DNA from: Nibribacter koreensis
GTDB taxonomy: Bacteria > Bacteroidota > Bacteroidia > Cytophagales > Hymenobacteraceae
Direction: 5' to 3'
NCBI RefSeq assembly: GCF_039541795.1
Contig: NZ_BAABGX010000003.1
Span: 496,001-560,000 of the forward strand
Length of the DNA: 64,000 bases
Shown: piece after piece, positions 62,837 through 64,000 of the stretch
Numbering within the stretch: position 1 is the stretch's first letter
Layout: every line of letters begins with the position of its first letter
Notes under the pieces: model-generated
What the model was told of the DNA's origin: nothing
Database searches by the model: none
The model's input: the letters and a program-made list of their open reading frames with translations, nothing else
Program-made: the position numbers and the translations under genes

Positions 62837-64000
62837 GTAGTAGGAACGGGAATCCAGGTCTCCAGCGCCTCTAAAATGCGACTGGTGGCACCTGCCTGTT
62901 TGTGTATGTAGTGTTTAATGTGCTCTCTTATTTTGGCCATCTGCTTGTCATTGCTAGACACCTTGTTGAACATCTCTTCCAACTCCTGCGCTGATTTCAC
63001 GGGGAACGCCGCACCCAACTCTACCAAGTCAATGGCCTCCTGAAACTTCTGGTACTTGGGCCCAAAAAACAAGGGCGGACCAAACACCGCGGGTTCCAGC
63101 GTGTTGTGCAATCCCTTCCCGAACGCCCCGCCTACGTATGCAAAATCTGCATACTGGTACAGCGCGCTAAGCATGCCAATGTTGTCAATCAAGAGCACGT
63201 CAAACGAGCCCACCGTTTCTGGATTCGCCAGAGAGAACCGCACGGCTTTGCCCGCCAACTGTTGTGACATCTCTGTAAGCTCCTTCTCCTTTATCTCATG
63301 AGGCGCGATGATGAACTTGAGGTTGCCTACCTGCTTTTTGATGAAGGGTAGAAGCACTTTCATGTCCTGCGGCCAACTGCTCCCCACTACCATCACGGGG
63401 CTGTCCTGTCTAAAAGCTTCCACCAATGGAATAGGAGCGACGTTGTCTGCCGTGTGCAGTACGCGGTCCATTCTGGTGTCACCGGTCATGGTGGCTTTGC
63501 TGATGTCAATGGTGGCCAATAACTCAGCGGACTCTTGGTTCTGGGTGAAGAAGAAGGTGAATCGTTTTAATATTCTGGTGTAAAAATCGGCGCCTTTCTT
63601 AAAGTAAATCTGGTTGGGCCTGAAGATGGTAGATACGGAGAATAAGGGAATGTGCCGTTTCTTCAGTTCTTTGGAGAAGTGGTGCCAGAACTCATACTTC
63701 ACAAAGAATGCTACCTTGGGCCTCACCCTGGCAATAAACCGCTTGGCGTTGCTAGCCGTGTCCAATGGCAGATAAAAGATGTAGTCTGCGCCCGCGTAGT
63801 TTTTTCTTACTTCATACCCTGACGGGGAGAAGAAGGTGAGTAGAATCTTAAAATCGGGGTATTTCTCTTTGAAGGCCTCTATCAGGGGACGGCCTTGTTC
63901 AAACTCGCCTAAGCTGGCGCAATGGAACCAGGCCACGGGCTCTTTGTTGCCCTTCATCCTGGCGCCAATGTCTTCCAGCAGGTTCTTCTGGCCTTTTACC
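62833..64000 (-). CDS. waaA: 3-deoxy-D-manno-octulosonic acid transferase WaaA (5' part off the window)
   Basis: About 389 codons are visible; the frame is open to the right edge, beyond the internal Met at 63957, so the N-terminus (including the usual membrane anchor) is missing. The Kdo transferase adds Kdo from CMP-Kdo to lipid IV-A in lipid A-core synthesis. Motifs: VAWFHCASLGEFEQGRPLIE (the catalytic Glu in GEFEQGRP), LLTFFSPSGYEVRKNYAGAD, FVKYEFWHHFSKELKKR, VVGSSWPQDMKVL and YVGGAFGKGLHNTLEPAVFG PPLFFGP. Presence of this gene means the organism makes Kdo-containing LPS. Overlaps rsgA by 4 bp. Confidence 0.95.
   Translation of the reverse strand, partial: VKGQKNLLEDIGARMKGNKEPVAWFHCASLGEFEQGRPLIEAFKEKYPDFKILLTFFSPSGYEVRKNYAGADYIFYLPLDTASNAKRFIARVRPKVAFFVKYEFWHHFSKELKKRHIPLFSVSTIFRPNQIYFKKGADFYTRILKRFTFFFTQNQESAELLATIDISKATMTGDTRMDRVLHTADNVAPIPLVEAFRQDSPVMVVGSSWPQDMKVLLPFIKKQVGNLKFIIAPHEIKEKELTEMSQQLAGKAVRFSLANPETVGSFDVLLIDNIGMLSALYQYADFAYVGGAFGKGLHNTLEPAVFGPPLFFGPKYQKFQEAIDLVELGAAFPVKSAQELEEMFNKVSSNDKQMAKIREHIKHYIHKQAGATSRILEALETWIPVPTT

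Noticed and set aside
1..64000. tRNA, rRNA or known riboswitch
   Set aside because: No cloverleaf with a T-loop GTTCRANNC in context and no rRNA segment was found by eye; a covariance search would be needed to exclude small RNAs.

Overview
The window looks like chromosomal DNA of a Bacteroidota of the order Cytophagales, most likely a Hymenobacteraceae (Rufibacter- or Nibribacter-like); I infer this from gene content and promoter style, not from a marker gene. Base composition is near 50% GC. Many 5' regions carry the Bacteroidota -7 hexamer form TAnnTTTG a short distance before an ATG. Typical lineage proteins are present: Rho with a very long disordered insert, PolX-like HHH/PHP protein, YceI, lipocalin-like lipoproteins, a DUF427 protein and a WxcM/FdtA-type sugar enzyme. 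I see no rRNA, tRNA, CRISPR array, phage or intact insertion sequence.

Layout. 1-7.7 kb: partial STAS-like gene, pyrR-pyrB, three tandem paralogous secreted proteins, an EVE-domain protein and a small lipoprotein, all on the minus strand. 7.7-8.6 kb: a gene-free spacer packed with small hairpin repeats. 8.6-14.1 kb: PolX-like protein, a lipoprotein, a TonB-C-like protein, a TIMP/NTR-like anchored protein and a family 9 glycosyltransferase. 14.8-18.3 kb: serS and rho, divergent. 18.3-19.5 kb: a small AT-rich gene between two structured inverted repeats, then DUF2200. 19.5-25.6 kb: lipoprotein, UbiA-like prenyltransferase plus membrane-anchored methyltransferase, lipocalin-like lipoprotein, LysM protein, GNAT, acs. 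26.5-36.7 kb: rnhB, a response regulator/histidine kinase pair, gcvT, comB, MazG-like, dtd, a 901-residue anchored protein, YceI. 37-42.3 kb: a compact operon TetR - ABC exporter (with a strikingly degenerate ATPase) - HlyD adaptor - TolC. 42.4-47.3 kb: corA, YigZ, an outer-membrane-like protein, an MJ1255-type glycosyltransferase and PAP2 phosphatase. 47.5-53.6 kb: surface polysaccharide genes (FdtA-like, FdtB-like, Wzx flippase, GT2), then on the other strand a DMFase-beta-like protein and a zinc-ribbon methyltransferase. 53.8-64 kb: acyl-ACP desaturase, an AT-rich islet gene, DUF427, a VWA protein and a ChlI/MoxR-like AAA+ protein separated by two tiny membrane genes, a FemAB-like acyltransferase, cyclophilin, rsgA and the 5'-truncated waaA.

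The most unusual feature is not a gene. About 25 copies of one roughly 38-42 bp palindrome (arm CGTTTTTGGCCTGTTTTC, then a short centre, then the complement) punctuate almost every intergenic space. Many copies start within a few bases of a stop codon, one copy supplies a stop codon, and several have locus-specific flanks that extend the stem. Several other small repeat families sit beside them: REP-like palindrome arrays, inverted G/C-rich hairpins, and degenerate short-period word tracts such as AATGTGCTAATG. The spacers of this genome therefore look like a layered population of structured repeats.

Genes that plausibly work together: pyrR/pyrB (pyrimidine synthesis and its control), the kinase/receiver pair, TetR/ABC/HlyD/TolC (trans-envelope export with autorepression), FdtA/FdtB/Wzx/GT2 (amino-sugar containing surface glycan), waaA/rsgA (co-transcribed Kdo transfer and ribosome assembly GTPase), and VWA/AAA+ (MoxR-type chaperone pair).
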